From Woeseiaceae bacterium (GTDB lineage: Bacteria; Pseudomonadota; Gammaproteobacteria; Steroidobacterales; Woeseiaceae): a stretch of DNA of 64,000 bases. This document shows, piece after piece, positions 1 through 9,234 of this stretch. The notes beneath the pieces are model-generated. The model did no database searches, had not been told where the DNA came from, and saw only the letters and a list, made by a program, of their open reading frames with translations. The stretch is from the NCBI GenBank assembly GCA_021773035.1, contig JAJFKU010000045.1, positions 124,001 to 188,000 on the forward strand, given 5' to 3'. Position 1 is the first letter of the stretch; the number at the start of each line of letters is the position of its first letter. The position numbers and the translations under genes are program-made.

Positions 1-191
1 TGGCCCGCGGCGGTGATGCCGCCGAGACTCTTGCCCTTACGGGTGAAGAGCTGCATGCCCAGCTCTTCCTCAAGCAGCTTCAGCTGCTTGCTGACCCCCG
101 GTTGACTGGTATACATACGCTCGGCGGCAGCGGTTATGTTCAGACCGTTGTCAGCGATTGCGAGCAGATACTTCAGTTGTTGCAGTTTCAT
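1..191 (-). CDS. cysB: LysR-family regulator CysB, N-terminal part (runs off window)
   Basis: The 63 visible residues begin MKLQQLKYLLAIADNGLNIT and continue with an AAERMYTSQPGVSKQLKLLE helix-turn-helix. This is the LysR winged-helix domain and is very close to CysB, whose hallmark is YTSQPG(I/V)SKQ. CysB activates sulfate assimilation genes in response to N-acetylserine or O-acetylserine. The gene is divergent from cysG and cysK, with 178 bases between the starts, which fits control of that pair, though no CysB operator was recognised. The effector-binding domain lies outside the window. The related Cbl cannot be strictly excluded. Confidence 0.88.
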   Translation of the reverse strand, partial: MKLQQLKYLLAIADNGLNITAAAERMYTSQPGVSKQLKLLEEELGMQLFTRKGKSLGGITAAG

Positions 192-369
192 CGGTGCTCT
201 TTTCCTGGGGCGTTCAATTATGTGACCAACGGAACGGCGTTCTGGTTCAATTCGCTGATAACGTGGACGGGAATCATATAACCCATAGCTATATCGGTAC
301 AAACACCGCGTCTTTTGGGGCGCTCCCGGGGGCCGATATAGTGGCGGTCAGCTTTGAACGGATACCGCC

Positions 370-1809
370 GTGGACTATTTTCCTGCTTTTCTGAATCTTC
401 GCGATCGCCCCTGCCTGGTCGTCGGCGGCGGCGATATCGCCTTGCGCAAGGCGCGTTTGCTGGATTCCGCGGGTGCCCGTCTAACGGTTGTCGCGCCTCG
501 GCTTAGCGACGAACTACTCGGACTCCTGGAGAGAAAAGGCCACCAATACCAGCGCCGCGAGGTCATCTCCACCGATGTTCCGGGTAACTGGCTGGTTGTC
601 AGCGCGACCGGGGATCCGGCCGTGGAACGATGCGTGTACCGTTATGCGACAGACTCCGGGGTTTTCTGTAACGGCGTCGACGATATCGACAACTGCAGCT
701 TTATCACACCGGCTATCGTAGACCGAAGTCCTGTTGTGGTTGCTATCTCCTCCGGCGGCGCAGCACCGGTTCTTGCTCGCAAGTTGCGTGCACAGATCGA
801 GCAGTTGTTGCCCGCCGGATTGTCGACGCTGGGCCGCCTGGCGCAGCAATGGAGAGACCGGGTACGTGCGCGCGTGGGCAGCCTGCTCGGTCGGCGTCGT
901 TTCTGGGAATCCGTGTTCGATGGGCCGGCTGCGAGCCATGCCATTGCAGGCGATATTCCTGCGGCCGAAGCGGAGATGAGCGTGCTGCTGCAGGCAGCGG
1001 ACAGAAAACAGTCCGGGGAGGCCTGGCTGGTCGGTGCCGGACCCGGGGATCCCGGCCTGCTGACGATTCGTGCGCTACAAGTCATGCAGGAGGCAGACGT
1101 CATTTTGCACGACCGATTAGTCTCCGACGAGGTGCTCGCGCTCGCCAGACGGGATGCCGACCTGATCTCCGTCGGTAAGACGCCGGGGTGTCGCGCGAAT
1201 TCCCAGGACGAAATTAACACCTTGCTGGTTGATCTCGTTGGCCAGGGAAAACGCGTCTGCCGTCTGAAGGGAGGCGACCCGTTCATATTTGGTCGTGGTG
1301 GTGAGGAAGCGGAAGCGCTGGATGCTGCTGGCCATGCCTATCGTGTGGTCCCCGGGATTACCGCCGCGGTTGGCGCCGCGGCGTATGCAGGTATTCCGCT
1401 TACGCATCGCGACCTGTCGCAATCGGTCGCCTTCGTAACCGCCCACGGCAAGGACTCCGTTGATAAGCTTGACTGGGCAGCGCTCGCCAGGACCCGGCAG
1501 ACGCTTGCTTTCTACATGGCGGTGAGGCGCTTCCCCGTGCTCATGAACCAGCTGATCGATAACGGGCTTGCGGCGGATACACCCATTGCTATCATCGAAA
1601 AAGCCAGTACACCGGAACAGCGCATTCTGCGTGGCTCGCTGGGACAGCTGGTGATGTTGTCGCAAGCGCATCGCGTTACTGCACCTGCGATGCTGATTGT
1701 CGGCGCAGTCGCGGCGCTGGGCAACGAGAAGCCGGTGCCCGAACAGCGTTCGCCGCAAAATTGTGTTACACCTGAACGTAATAACCAAGAACAAAGGCAG
1801 GCAAAATGA
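370..1809 (+). CDS. cysG: Siroheme synthase (uroporphyrinogen-III methyltransferase / precorrin-2 dehydrogenase / ferrochelatase)
   Basis: The protein has 479 residues from a GTG start, close to the 457 of E. coli CysG. The N-terminal half (about 1-210) is the NAD-dependent dehydrogenase/ferrochelatase, with a nucleotide-binding loop LVVGGGDIALRKARLL and the SSGGAAPVLARKLR segment that holds the phospho-serine equivalent (S128). The C-terminal half (from about residue 217) is the SAM uroporphyrinogen-III methyltransferase, with VGAGPGDPGLLT and GGDPFIFGRGGEE. It makes siroheme for sulfite and nitrite reductase. The stop overlaps the cysteine synthase start (ATGA), so the two genes are probably cotranscribed and coupled. 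CysB, divergent upstream, is the likely regulator. Confidence 0.95.
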   Translation: MDYFPAFLNLRDRPCLVVGGGDIALRKARLLDSAGARLTVVAPRLSDELLGLLERKGHQYQRREVISTDVPGNWLVVSATGDPAVERCVYRYATDSGVFCNGVDDIDNCSFITPAIVDRSPVVVAISSGGAAPVLARKLRAQIEQLLPAGLSTLGRLAQQWRDRVRARVGSLLGRRRFWESVFDGPAASHAIAGDIPAAEAEMSVLLQAADRKQSGEAWLVGAGPGDPGLLTIRALQVMQEADVILHDRLVSDEVLALARRDADLISVGKTPGCRANSQDEINTLLVDLVGQGKRVCRLKGGDPFIFGRGGEEAEALDAAGHAYRVVPGITAAVGAAAYAGIPLTHRDLSQSVAFVTAHGKDSVDKLDWAALARTRQTLAFYMAVRRFPVLMNQLIDNGLAADTPIAIIEKASTPEQRILRGSLGQLVMLSQAHRVTAPAMLIVGAVAALGNEKPVPEQRSPQNCVTPERNNQEQRQAK

Positions 1810-2759
1810 TCTACAACAATATTCTCGAGACTATCGGTAAAACACCGATCGTACGGCTCAATAAAATGGCGCCCGATCATGTGGATATGTACGTCAAAGT
1901 GGAGTCTTTCAACCCGCTGGCGTCGGTCAAGGACCGGCTGGCCTTCGCTATTATCAATGATGCGGAGAAACGCGGCACGCTGAAGCCCGGCCAGACCGTC
2001 ATTGAGGCGACGTCGGGCAATACCGGCATTGCTCTCGCCATGGTTTGTGCCGCCAAGGACTACCCGTTTGTTGCCACGATGGCGGATTCGTTTTCGATCG
2101 AGCGCCGCAAGATTATGCGGGGCCTCGGCGCGAAGGTCATTCTTACACCGGCGGCTGAGCGTGGCACCGGTATGGTAAAAAAGGCCGAAGAGCTCGCTGC
2201 GAAACACGGTTGGTTTCTGGCACGCCAGTTCGAGAATGAGGCGAACCCGGAATACCACCGCAACACGACCGGGCCGGAAATTCTCAGCGACTTCGCCGGT
2301 AAGCGCCTCGATTACTGGGTGACCGGCTACGGTACCGGCGGAACGATGACCGGTGCAGGAGAAGTACTAAAAGCTGCGCGGCCCGACATCAAGATTGTCG
2401 CGACGGAACCGTCGGCCGCATCGTTGCTTGCCGGCGCGGAATGGGCGCCGCACAAAATCCAGGGCTGGACACCGGACTTCATTCCCGAGGTGCTGAACCG
2501 GGAGATTTTCGACGAGTTGTTGCCGGTCAGCGATGATCGTGCCATCGAAGTGTCGAGAGAGCTGGCGGCCAGGGAAGGTATTTTCACCGGGATTTCGTCG
2601 GGCGCAACACTGGCGGCAGCACTGATAACGGCCGAAAAGGCTCCGAAGGGCTCGGTAATTCTTGCGATGTTGCCGGATACCGGGGAACGCTACCTGAGTA
2701 CACCCTTGTTCGAAGGCGTCAACGAAGGCTCTGATGACGAGTGGCTGGAAAGTCAGTGA
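1806..2759 (+). CDS. cysK: Cysteine synthase (O-acetylserine sulfhydrylase)
   Basis: This PLP enzyme condenses O-acetylserine with sulfide to give cysteine. It has 317 residues. The PLP lysine is K42 in NPLASVKDRLAF, the TSGNTG phosphate/substrate loop is at residues 69-74, and GYGTGGTMTGAG plus the C-terminal LPDTGERYLST also match the family. The overall features (ERYLSTPLF end, SGATLAAAL) favour CysK over CysM, but the loop IQGWTPDFIP differs from the usual CysK IQGIGAGFIP, so the K/M assignment is not certain. It is translationally coupled to cysG. Confidence 0.9.
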   Translation: MIYNNILETIGKTPIVRLNKMAPDHVDMYVKVESFNPLASVKDRLAFAIINDAEKRGTLKPGQTVIEATSGNTGIALAMVCAAKDYPFVATMADSFSIERRKIMRGLGAKVILTPAAERGTGMVKKAEELAAKHGWFLARQFENEANPEYHRNTTGPEILSDFAGKRLDYWVTGYGTGGTMTGAGEVLKAARPDIKIVATEPSAASLLAGAEWAPHKIQGWTPDFIPEVLNREIFDELLPVSDDRAIEVSRELAAREGIFTGISSGATLAAALITAEKAPKGSVILAMLPDTGERYLSTPLFEGVNEGSDDEWLESQ

Positions 2760-2897
2760 GCACACCTAGTAAAAAAATCCTAAATAGCTGAATTTCAGGC
2801 AATAATTGTTGCTGCTGAGACATAAGTCACAGCAGTAGAATACGGCTGCTGGCATCGTTGGGCGCTTATTTCACCCGATTCTCGCCCCGGATACAAC

Positions 2898-5105
2898 GTG
2901 GTAGCAGAAGTTCAAGCGGTCCTGACAGAGAGGAACATCGGCAAAGCCGGTGGTTTGCTGCATTCGCTGGTTCCTCGGGCACAGGTATTTTGCTTTTATG
3001 GACGCAAGCGGCAGTGCCTCTGGAGTAGCGACGGTGGCGAGGATTTCGAGATCGACAATTTTGTCGCGGATCTGCCGCGCGAAGTCATCCGGAAGCTACT
3101 CACTGACAACGATACTTTGCGACGGACGCTGTCCTCCGGCCGAACGGCGTTGGCGCTGCCAGTCGTTGGTGAGGATGGCGAATCAGTCGGCCTGCTGGTT
3201 GCGCTGTTCTCAAGAAACGAAGGTAAGTCGTCGTCGTTCAACCCGCGTCTTCTGCACAGCATTCTTGAACCTGCCATCGAGATGATCAGTGAGAGTATTC
3301 GCGTAAACAAGCGGCTGCGCGATCTCGAACACAACGTCACGGACGCGGAGAGTGAACTCGAGTTCGTCTACAAAGTCGATGAAAAAATACACGGTGCGTC
3401 TGGTCGCCATTCCAGCCTCGCTGAACTCGTCGGCCGTAGCGGCCGCTACCTGGGCATCAACTATAGTGTGCTGCTGATTCCGTCGAAGCGGATTCGAATC
3501 AGCGCGACGCACTCAAGTTGGAAGAGCGTCAATCGAAAGGTGCTTGATCGTTATCTTATCGACCATCTGATGGTAAAGCTGCAAGGCAAGCGGGAGCCGC
3601 TGATCTTTGAGATTCCTGCGATGGAGGCAGACGGAGGCACAGAATTGTCTGGTTACCAGGCGCTATTGTGCCCGTTGATGGACAGGCAAGGTAACGTCGA
3701 AGGAATACTGGCGCAGCTGGGTCGCGTCGACCACAGCAAATTCGACAAGCGCGATCGTCGTTTCATATCGTATGTCGGGCGCAAGATCGAATACGTGATC
3801 GAGCAATCGTTTGACGCGACGACGGGGCTGATGAATCGCTCCGGTTTCGAGGCGCAGTTGCGCGAATCGTTCGCTGCTTTGAAATCTAATGGTGACGCGC
3901 ATCAGATTATCTACTTCGACCTCGATAACCTGCAGCTGGTCAACGATACTTTTAGTCGCAAGGCAGGTGATGAACTAATCATGCGATTCGCTCGTTCGCT
4001 TGAGGAAGACCTGCCCAAGAGTGCCGTTTTATCCCGTTTGACGGGTGACGATTTTTGCATGTTGTTGACACACGCGGATTCAGACACGGCGCTGGACTAC
4101 GCGAGCAGGGTTCGTAAAAAAACCTCAGCCCTTCGTTATCTTGAAGGTGACAAGTCTCTGCAGGTTACGATGAGCGTCGGCATCGCCGGGTTTGATCGCT
4201 GTTGCGCCGACGAAGGCAATGCACTAACAACGGCTCGCATGGCTTGTGAGGCAGCCAAGGAACATGGTCGCGATCGTATCGAGATATTCGATGAGTCTAA
4301 TCGCAGCGTTGTGCGCCGCTACGACGATATGCACCTGGTCGCGCAGATTCAGCAGGCGCTGGACGGTGACGAGTTCGAACTACTGGCGCAACCGATCGTG
4401 AGCCTGAACAGTGATAGCGACAACCCGCGTTTCGAGGTGCTGTTACGAATGGCCGATGGCGACGGCGGCCGCGTCCAGACCAACGCTCTGTTCTCGGCGG
4501 CCGAACGCTACCGCATGATGCCGCAAGTCGACCGCTGGGTCGTTTCTACAACCATTGCCAGGCTTGCTGAAGCACGTGGGTTCGTCAAGGGCCAGGGAGC
4601 GATCTTCGCTATCAACCTTTCCGGCCAGTCGCTTGGTGACGACGATTTTCTGAAGTTTATCGAAGAAGAGATCGATCGCAGCGGTTTGCCGGAATCGTCG
4701 CTGTGTTTTGAAATCACCGAATCGGCGGCGGTATCCAACATGAAGAAAGCGCAGTCTTTTATCGATCGCCTTCGCGAACGTGGTTGCCAGATATCGCTTG
4801 ATGACTTCGGTGCCGGACTGAGTTCGTTCGCCTATTTGAAGAACTTCAATGTCGACACGCTGAAAATCGACGGTGGTTTCATTCGTGACATAACCGACAA
4901 CCGGATTTCTGAATCGATGGTTGCGGCCATTACTCAGGTTGCCAAGGTCATGGAGCTGAAAACTGTCGCCGAGTATGTCGAATCGGAGGAAATTCAGGCG
5001 TTGATTCGTCAATTGGGCGTCGATTTCGCACAAGGTCACCTGGTCGGCAAACCGGTTACCCTGGACTCGGTACTGCGGGGTACGGTGGAGACTGCAGCGC
5101 CATAA
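2898..5105 (+). CDS. GAF-like / degenerate GGDEF / EAL cyclic-di-GMP phosphodiesterase
   Basis: The protein has 735 residues from a GTG start. Residues 1-300 look like one or two GAF-like sensory modules with no signal peptide or membrane segment, so it is probably cytosolic. A GGDEF domain follows (about 310-470: TTGLMNRSGFE, FDLDNLQLVND), but its signature is TGDDF, so diguanylate cyclase activity is unlikely. The EAL domain (about 485-730) keeps the expected catalytic set: FEVLLRM, FAINLSG, CFEITES, SLDDFGAG, LKIDGG, VAEYVE and FAQGHLVGKP. I infer an active c-di-GMP phosphodiesterase regulated by the N-terminal modules and the dead GGDEF. It stands alone between cysK and glnE. Confidence 0.85.
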   Translation: MVAEVQAVLTERNIGKAGGLLHSLVPRAQVFCFYGRKRQCLWSSDGGEDFEIDNFVADLPREVIRKLLTDNDTLRRTLSSGRTALALPVVGEDGESVGLLVALFSRNEGKSSSFNPRLLHSILEPAIEMISESIRVNKRLRDLEHNVTDAESELEFVYKVDEKIHGASGRHSSLAELVGRSGRYLGINYSVLLIPSKRIRISATHSSWKSVNRKVLDRYLIDHLMVKLQGKREPLIFEIPAMEADGGTELSGYQALLCPLMDRQGNVEGILAQLGRVDHSKFDKRDRRFISYVGRKIEYVIEQSFDATTGLMNRSGFEAQLRESFAALKSNGDAHQIIYFDLDNLQLVNDTFSRKAGDELIMRFARSLEEDLPKSAVLSRLTGDDFCMLLTHADSDTALDYASRVRKKTSALRYLEGDKSLQVTMSVGIAGFDRCCADEGNALTTARMACEAAKEHGRDRIEIFDESNRSVVRRYDDMHLVAQIQQALDGDEFELLAQPIVSLNSDSDNPRFEVLLRMADGDGGRVQTNALFSAAERYRMMPQVDRWVVSTTIARLAEARGFVKGQGAIFAINLSGQSLGDDDFLKFIEEEIDRSGLPESSLCFEITESAAVSNMKKAQSFIDRLRERGCQISLDDFGAGLSSFAYLKNFNVDTLKIDGGFIRDITDNRISESMVAAITQVAKVMELKTVAEYVESEEIQALIRQLGVDFAQGHLVGKPVTLDSVLRGTVETAAP

Positions 5106-5144
5106 TTGTGTCGGGGCGGCGTCGATTTTGGTTAGACTGCCGGC

Positions 5145-8009
5145 ATGGGGAACGCTGTTGACCAAAGCATCGCCGGACTGCCGAACGAACTGCAGCCATA
5201 TCTTAGCCTGTGGTTCGAAAAACTCGCCGACCAAAACCGGACGTTGCCCGATGCGCTCGTTGAACCAACTGCACGCATCGTGGCCTGCAGTGAGTTTGCC
5301 GCTAAAACCTTGCAACGTGAGTTCGACTGGTTTGTCGAAAACGCCACGGCGCTTGATGCTGGCGTAGACAACGCGGAGCTGCATCGTTTTGTCGAATCCG
5401 TCGCGACCAGCGACGCAGACCCCGCGTCGATCAAATCGCAACTGCGGCGTTTTCGGAATCGCTTTATGCTGGCGGTTCTGTGGCGGGAGTTAAATGCCGA
5501 CGCGAGTCTCGACGAAACTCTGCGACAGTTATCGTTGCTTGCGGACCGATTTCTCGACGCGGCGGCTCGCTACGCGGAAAGGCAGCTCCGGAAGCGCTTT
5601 GGCAAGCTAAGAAGCGCCGCCGGCGACGTTGTGCCACTTGTCGTTCTGGGCATGGGGAAACTTGGTGGTCATGAACTGAATTTCTCCTCGGACATCGATC
5701 TTATCTTCTGCTATTCCGAAAACGGAGAGTCGGACGGCGGTCGCTCACTCAGTGCGCAGGAGTACTTTGCGCGGCTGACTCGCGAGATTATTGCTCTGAT
5801 TGACGAACGGACTGTCGACGGCTTCGCGTTTCGTATCGACACAAGACTGCGCCCCTTTGGCGACAGTGGTCCGCCCGTCGTCAGTTTCGCGGCACTCGAA
5901 TCCTACTTGTTGCAGCACGGCCGTGATTGGGAGCGATATGCCTATGTCAAAGCCCGCATAGTTGGACCGCAACCGGAGCCGGGTATCGCTAAGGAAATGT
6001 ATTCGGACCTGATTCAGCCGTTCGTCTATCGGCGATATCTCGATTACGGTGTATTCGAATCGGTCCGGGAAATGCAGGAGATGATCGCAGCAGAAGTCCG
6101 GCGCCGCGATCTTGCCGACAATCTGAAGCTCGGTCCCGGCGGCATCCGCGAGGCTGAGTTCATCGTACAGGCTTTACAACTGGTTCGCGGCGGCAGCGAA
6201 AAGGAACTGCAGTGTCGCCAGCTGCAGCTTGTGTTACCGAAACTCGTCAGCGATCGTGGACTCAATGCCGACGATGCAAGCAAACTGAGGTCGGCCTATC
6301 GGTTTCTGCGGCGAGCCGAGAATTATATTCAGGCGATCCGCGATCAGCAGACTCACGATCTGCCGCACAGTGATATCGATAAGGCGAGACTGTGTCTGGC
6401 GATGCGCTGTGATAGCTGGGATGAACTGACGGCGGCACTTGACCGGCATCGCGAGGCCATTTCGACCTTGTTCGGGGCAATCGCCATTCGCGAACGCGAC
6501 GATCAGGGCGAGCTGCGGAAAACGTTCGGCGTGCTGTGGGAGTCCGGTGCCGACCGGCATCGCTGGCAGGCAGTGCTCGGTAAATCACTGCCTGACGATG
6601 CCGCTGAACTGGCGCAGCAGATAACGGCATTTGCCGCATCCTCGGCAACACAGCAGATCGACGCGGTCTCGAACAGGCGCCTGCAGCGTTATCTGCCGAA
6701 CCTCCTGGGTCTGATAGTTGAGTCGAAGCGGCCGGCCTCGGCCCTTTCACGAATCCTGGCCGTAACCAGCAGAATCCTCAGACGCAGCGCGTATCTGGCG
6801 CTGCTCAACGAAAACGAAGCGGCGTTGTCGCGGCTGGTCGATCTGTGTAGCCGAAGTCAGTACATAGCGGACCAGATTGCCCGCTACCCGGCGCTCCTTG
6901 ACGAACTGCTGGACCCGGGAAGTTACTCGGAGCAGCTGTGCAGAGACGATATCGCCGAAGAAATGCGCAACCGGTTGGATGACGATATGGACAGCGAAGC
7001 ACGAGTCCACGCCATTGCGCAGTTTCAGCGCTCGGCGATGTTTCGCATCGCTGTTGCCGATTTCAATGGCGAATTGCCGATAATGAAAGTCAGCGACGGA
7101 CTTACGTGGTTGGCCGAAGTCGTGCTGGAAGAAGCACTGCGCGTCGCCTGGTCCGACATGATCAAGCGTCACGGCGTGCCTACTTACCTGTGCGATGGAG
7201 TTCGACATGAGGCCGGATTCGGCATCGTTGGTTACGGCAAACTGGGTGGTCTTGAGTTGTCCTATGGGTCCGACCTGGACATAGTGTTTCTACACAACTC
7301 CGGTGGTGAGGAGCAGGTGACTGACGGTGACAAGCCCCTGGACAATGCGATGTTTTTTAGTCGACTGGTTCGGCGGCTTGTGCACTTCCTGACAACGCAG
7401 ACAGGGTCCGGAGAGCTTTACGAAATCGATACACGTCTGCGGCCTGATGGCCGTTCCGGCCTGCTCGTTACAAGCACCGAGGCATTTGAGCGCTATCAGG
7501 ATGAGAATGCCTGGACCTGGGAGCATCAGGCGCTGCTGCGCGCGCGTGCTGTCGCTGGCAGCGCTGCAATCGCGCGGGAGTTCGAGCGCATTCGCCGGGA
7601 AACGCTCATCGGCCGGGTCCGGCGCGATTCGCTGCGCGATGACGTTGTTTCGATGCGTGCTCGCATGCGCGGGGAACTGGATCGCAGCGCTGCGACGACT
7701 TTCGATCTTAAGCACGGCCGCGGTGGGATCGGAGATATCGAGTTTCTGGTGCAATACCTGGTGCTGCGCGAGGCCGATAAGGACGCTGATGTGGTGTCTT
7801 ATTCTGACAATATTCGTCAGCTTGACGCGCTGGTTGACGCCGATATCGTCGAAAAACAACGTGGCGAACGTCTGCAGGATATTTATCGTGAGTACCGTCT
7901 GCTCGTGCACCACCTGGTCCTCGACGGTCGAAAACCGCTGTGCGGGTCGGAGCGTTTCGTGACTGAGCGTGAATTCGTCGCGTCGCTTTGGGATGACTGG
8001 CTGGCCTGA
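5145..8009 (+). CDS. glnE: Bifunctional glutamine synthetase adenylyltransferase / adenylyl-removing enzyme
   Basis: At 954 residues this is full length for GlnE. It carries two nucleotidyltransferase halves. The N-terminal deadenylylating half has LGMGKLGGHELNFSSDIDLIF and the C-terminal adenylylating half has GYGKLGGLELSYGSDLDIVF, both with intact metal-binding D-x-D. The RLRPFGDSGP and RLRPDGRSGLLV segments and the two LKHGRGG / LKLGPGGI(R/G)E-type blocks are also typical. It controls glutamine synthetase in response to PII and glutamine. In pseudomonads glnE is followed by ilvE and LPS-core genes; here ilvE is missing and the LPS genes follow directly. Confidence 0.96.
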   Translation: MGNAVDQSIAGLPNELQPYLSLWFEKLADQNRTLPDALVEPTARIVACSEFAAKTLQREFDWFVENATALDAGVDNAELHRFVESVATSDADPASIKSQLRRFRNRFMLAVLWRELNADASLDETLRQLSLLADRFLDAAARYAERQLRKRFGKLRSAAGDVVPLVVLGMGKLGGHELNFSSDIDLIFCYSENGESDGGRSLSAQEYFARLTREIIALIDERTVDGFAFRIDTRLRPFGDSGPPVVSFAALESYLLQHGRDWERYAYVKARIVGPQPEPGIAKEMYSDLIQPFVYRRYLDYGVFESVREMQEMIAAEVRRRDLADNLKLGPGGIREAEFIVQALQLVRGGSEKELQCRQLQLVLPKLVSDRGLNADDASKLRSAYRFLRRAENYIQAIRDQQTHDLPHSDIDKARLCLAMRCDSWDELTAALDRHREAISTLFGAIAIRERDDQGELRKTFGVLWESGADRHRWQAVLGKSLPDDAAELAQQITAFAASSATQQIDAVSNRRLQRYLPNLLGLIVESKRPASALSRILAVTSRILRRSAYLALLNENEAALSRLVDLCSRSQYIADQIARYPALLDELLDPGSYSEQLCRDDIAEEMRNRLDDDMDSEARVHAIAQFQRSAMFRIAVADFNGELPIMKVSDGLTWLAEVVLEEALRVAWSDMIKRHGVPTYLCDGVRHEAGFGIVGYGKLGGLELSYGSDLDIVFLHNSGGEEQVTDGDKPLDNAMFFSRLVRRLVHFLTTQTGSGELYEIDTRLRPDGRSGLLVTSTEAFERYQDENAWTWEHQALLRARAVAGSAAIAREFERIRRETLIGRVRRDSLRDDVVSMRARMRGELDRSAATTFDLKHGRGGIGDIEFLVQYLVLREADKDADVVSYSDNIRQLDALVDADIVEKQRGERLQDIYREYRLLVHHLVLDGRKPLCGSERFVTEREFVASLWDDWLA

Positions 8010-8054
8010 GCCGCCTATAATCCGCAGTCCGTCAAGTAAACGAAAGAACGAGCC

Positions 8055-8273
8055 GTGACAGCCAGAGCAGGAACCGTCGACCAGAATCTGATTCCGGCGA
8101 ACTCGCAACATAAATACAGTGTCCGGCCAAAGGATCTGCCGCTGAGCTGCCCGATGCCGGGAATGTATTTGTGGAATTCGCACCCGAAAGTGTATTTGCC
8201 CATTGAGGCGAGCGGAGCGGCAAAGTGCCCGTACTGCGGTGCGCAATACGAAATGATGGCCGCTGACGAGTAA
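8055..8273 (+). CDS. Small CHCC-type zinc-finger protein
   Basis: This 72-residue cytosolic protein carries a C-x(n)-H...C-P-Y-C-G arrangement (LSCPMPG, NSHPKVYLP, AKCPYCGAQYEM). That is the zf-CHCC fold also found in the mitochondrial complex I subunit NDUFS6. Bacterial members are conserved next to ilvE, waaF or hldD, but their role is not established. The start is a GTG. The gene sits 45 bases after glnE and 7 bases before hldD, so it is probably the first gene of the LPS-heptose operon. Confidence 0.8.
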   Translation: MTARAGTVDQNLIPANSQHKYSVRPKDLPLSCPMPGMYLWNSHPKVYLPIEASGAAKCPYCGAQYEMMAADE

Positions 8274-8280
8274 GCGTCGG

Positions 8281-9234
8281 ATGTATATCGTAACCGGCGG
8301 CGCCGGCTTCATCGGCAGCAATCTCGCCCGCACCCTCGTCGAGCGTGGTTGCGACGATGTCGTCGTTGTCGACGATCTGACTGATGGCCACAAGTTTGTG
8401 AACATTGCGGACCTGGCGATTGCAGACTATATGGACAAGGACGAACTGCTTGAGCGTCTGTCCTTGGACGCGGGCTTCGCTAAAGGCATCAAGGCGGTAT
8501 TGCATCAAGGCGCCTGTTCGGAGACCACGGAGTGGGATGGCCGTTACATGATGCAAAACAACTACGGTTACTCGCAAAAGTTGTTGCACCATTGCCTTGA
8601 TTACAAGACATCGTTTATTTATGCGTCGTCGGCCGCTGTCTACGGTGGTGCGAAGGAGTTTGTCGAGGACCCGCTGTTCGAGTGTCCGCTCAACGTCTAC
8701 GGTTATTCCAAGCTTCAGTTTGACCGCTATGTGAGACGGCTTACGGTGGGGTCGGATAGCCAGGTTGTCGGACTCCGGTATTTCAACGTCTATGGTCCGC
8801 ACGAACAGCACAAGGGCTCAATGGCGAGTGTCGCCTGGCATTTCAACCAGCAGATCCGGGAAGATGGCGAGGCCAAACTGTTTACCGGCAGCGACGGTTA
8901 TGGCGATGGTGAGCAGCTACGTGATTTCGTCTATGTTGGTGACGTCTGCAGCGTCAATCTGTGGTTTCTCGAAAATCCCGGTGTCTCGGGAGTCTTCAAT
9001 ACAGGTTCCGGCCGGGCGCAGAGCTTTAACGATGTTGCCAATGCGGTAATCGGCTGGCACGGCAAAGGCCGGATTCGTTACATCGACTTTCCAGATCACC
9101 TGAAAGGGGCGTATCAGAGCTTCACTCAGGCCGATCTGACGCAGCTGCGGCAAAGTGGATGTGACGTTGAATTTCGCGGCGTTGAAGACGGCGTAAAGCA
9201 CTACCTGGAGCAAATTGATCAAGCAGGCCGCTAG
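8281..9234 (+). CDS. hldD: ADP-L-glycero-D-manno-heptose 6-epimerase
   Basis: HldD makes the heptose donor for the LPS inner core. The 317 residues form a short-chain dehydrogenase/NDP-sugar epimerase. The N-terminal nucleotide-binding loop is GGAGFIGSNLARTL, the catalytic Y-x3-K lies in NVYGYSKLQFDRYV, and RYFNVYGPHEQHKGSMASVAWHF and DFVYVGDV are family-specific. The next gene, waaF, starts inside its last codons, which fits an operon that makes and then uses ADP-heptose. Confidence 0.95.
   Translation: MYIVTGGAGFIGSNLARTLVERGCDDVVVVDDLTDGHKFVNIADLAIADYMDKDELLERLSLDAGFAKGIKAVLHQGACSETTEWDGRYMMQNNYGYSQKLLHHCLDYKTSFIYASSAAVYGGAKEFVEDPLFECPLNVYGYSKLQFDRYVRRLTVGSDSQVVGLRYFNVYGPHEQHKGSMASVAWHFNQQIREDGEAKLFTGSDGYGDGEQLRDFVYVGDVCSVNLWFLENPGVSGVFNTGSGRAQSFNDVANAVIGWHGKGRIRYIDFPDHLKGAYQSFTQADLTQLRQSGCDVEFRGVEDGVKHYLEQIDQAGR

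Noticed and set aside
158..394. 78-codon plus frame between cysB and cysG
   Set aside because: Overlaps the cysB start and the cysG N-terminus; the region is better read as the divergent promoter region.
2809..2841. TTGCTG / TAGAAT as a sigma70 promoter for the GGDEF-EAL gene
   Set aside because: The hexamers are 21 bases apart, outside the functional range; the CTGCTG/CAGCAG pairing there also lacks a T-run for a terminator.
4443..5441. 332-codon minus-strand frame across the EAL gene end and glnE start
   Set aside because: It spans two well-supported genes on the other strand and has no recognisable domain.
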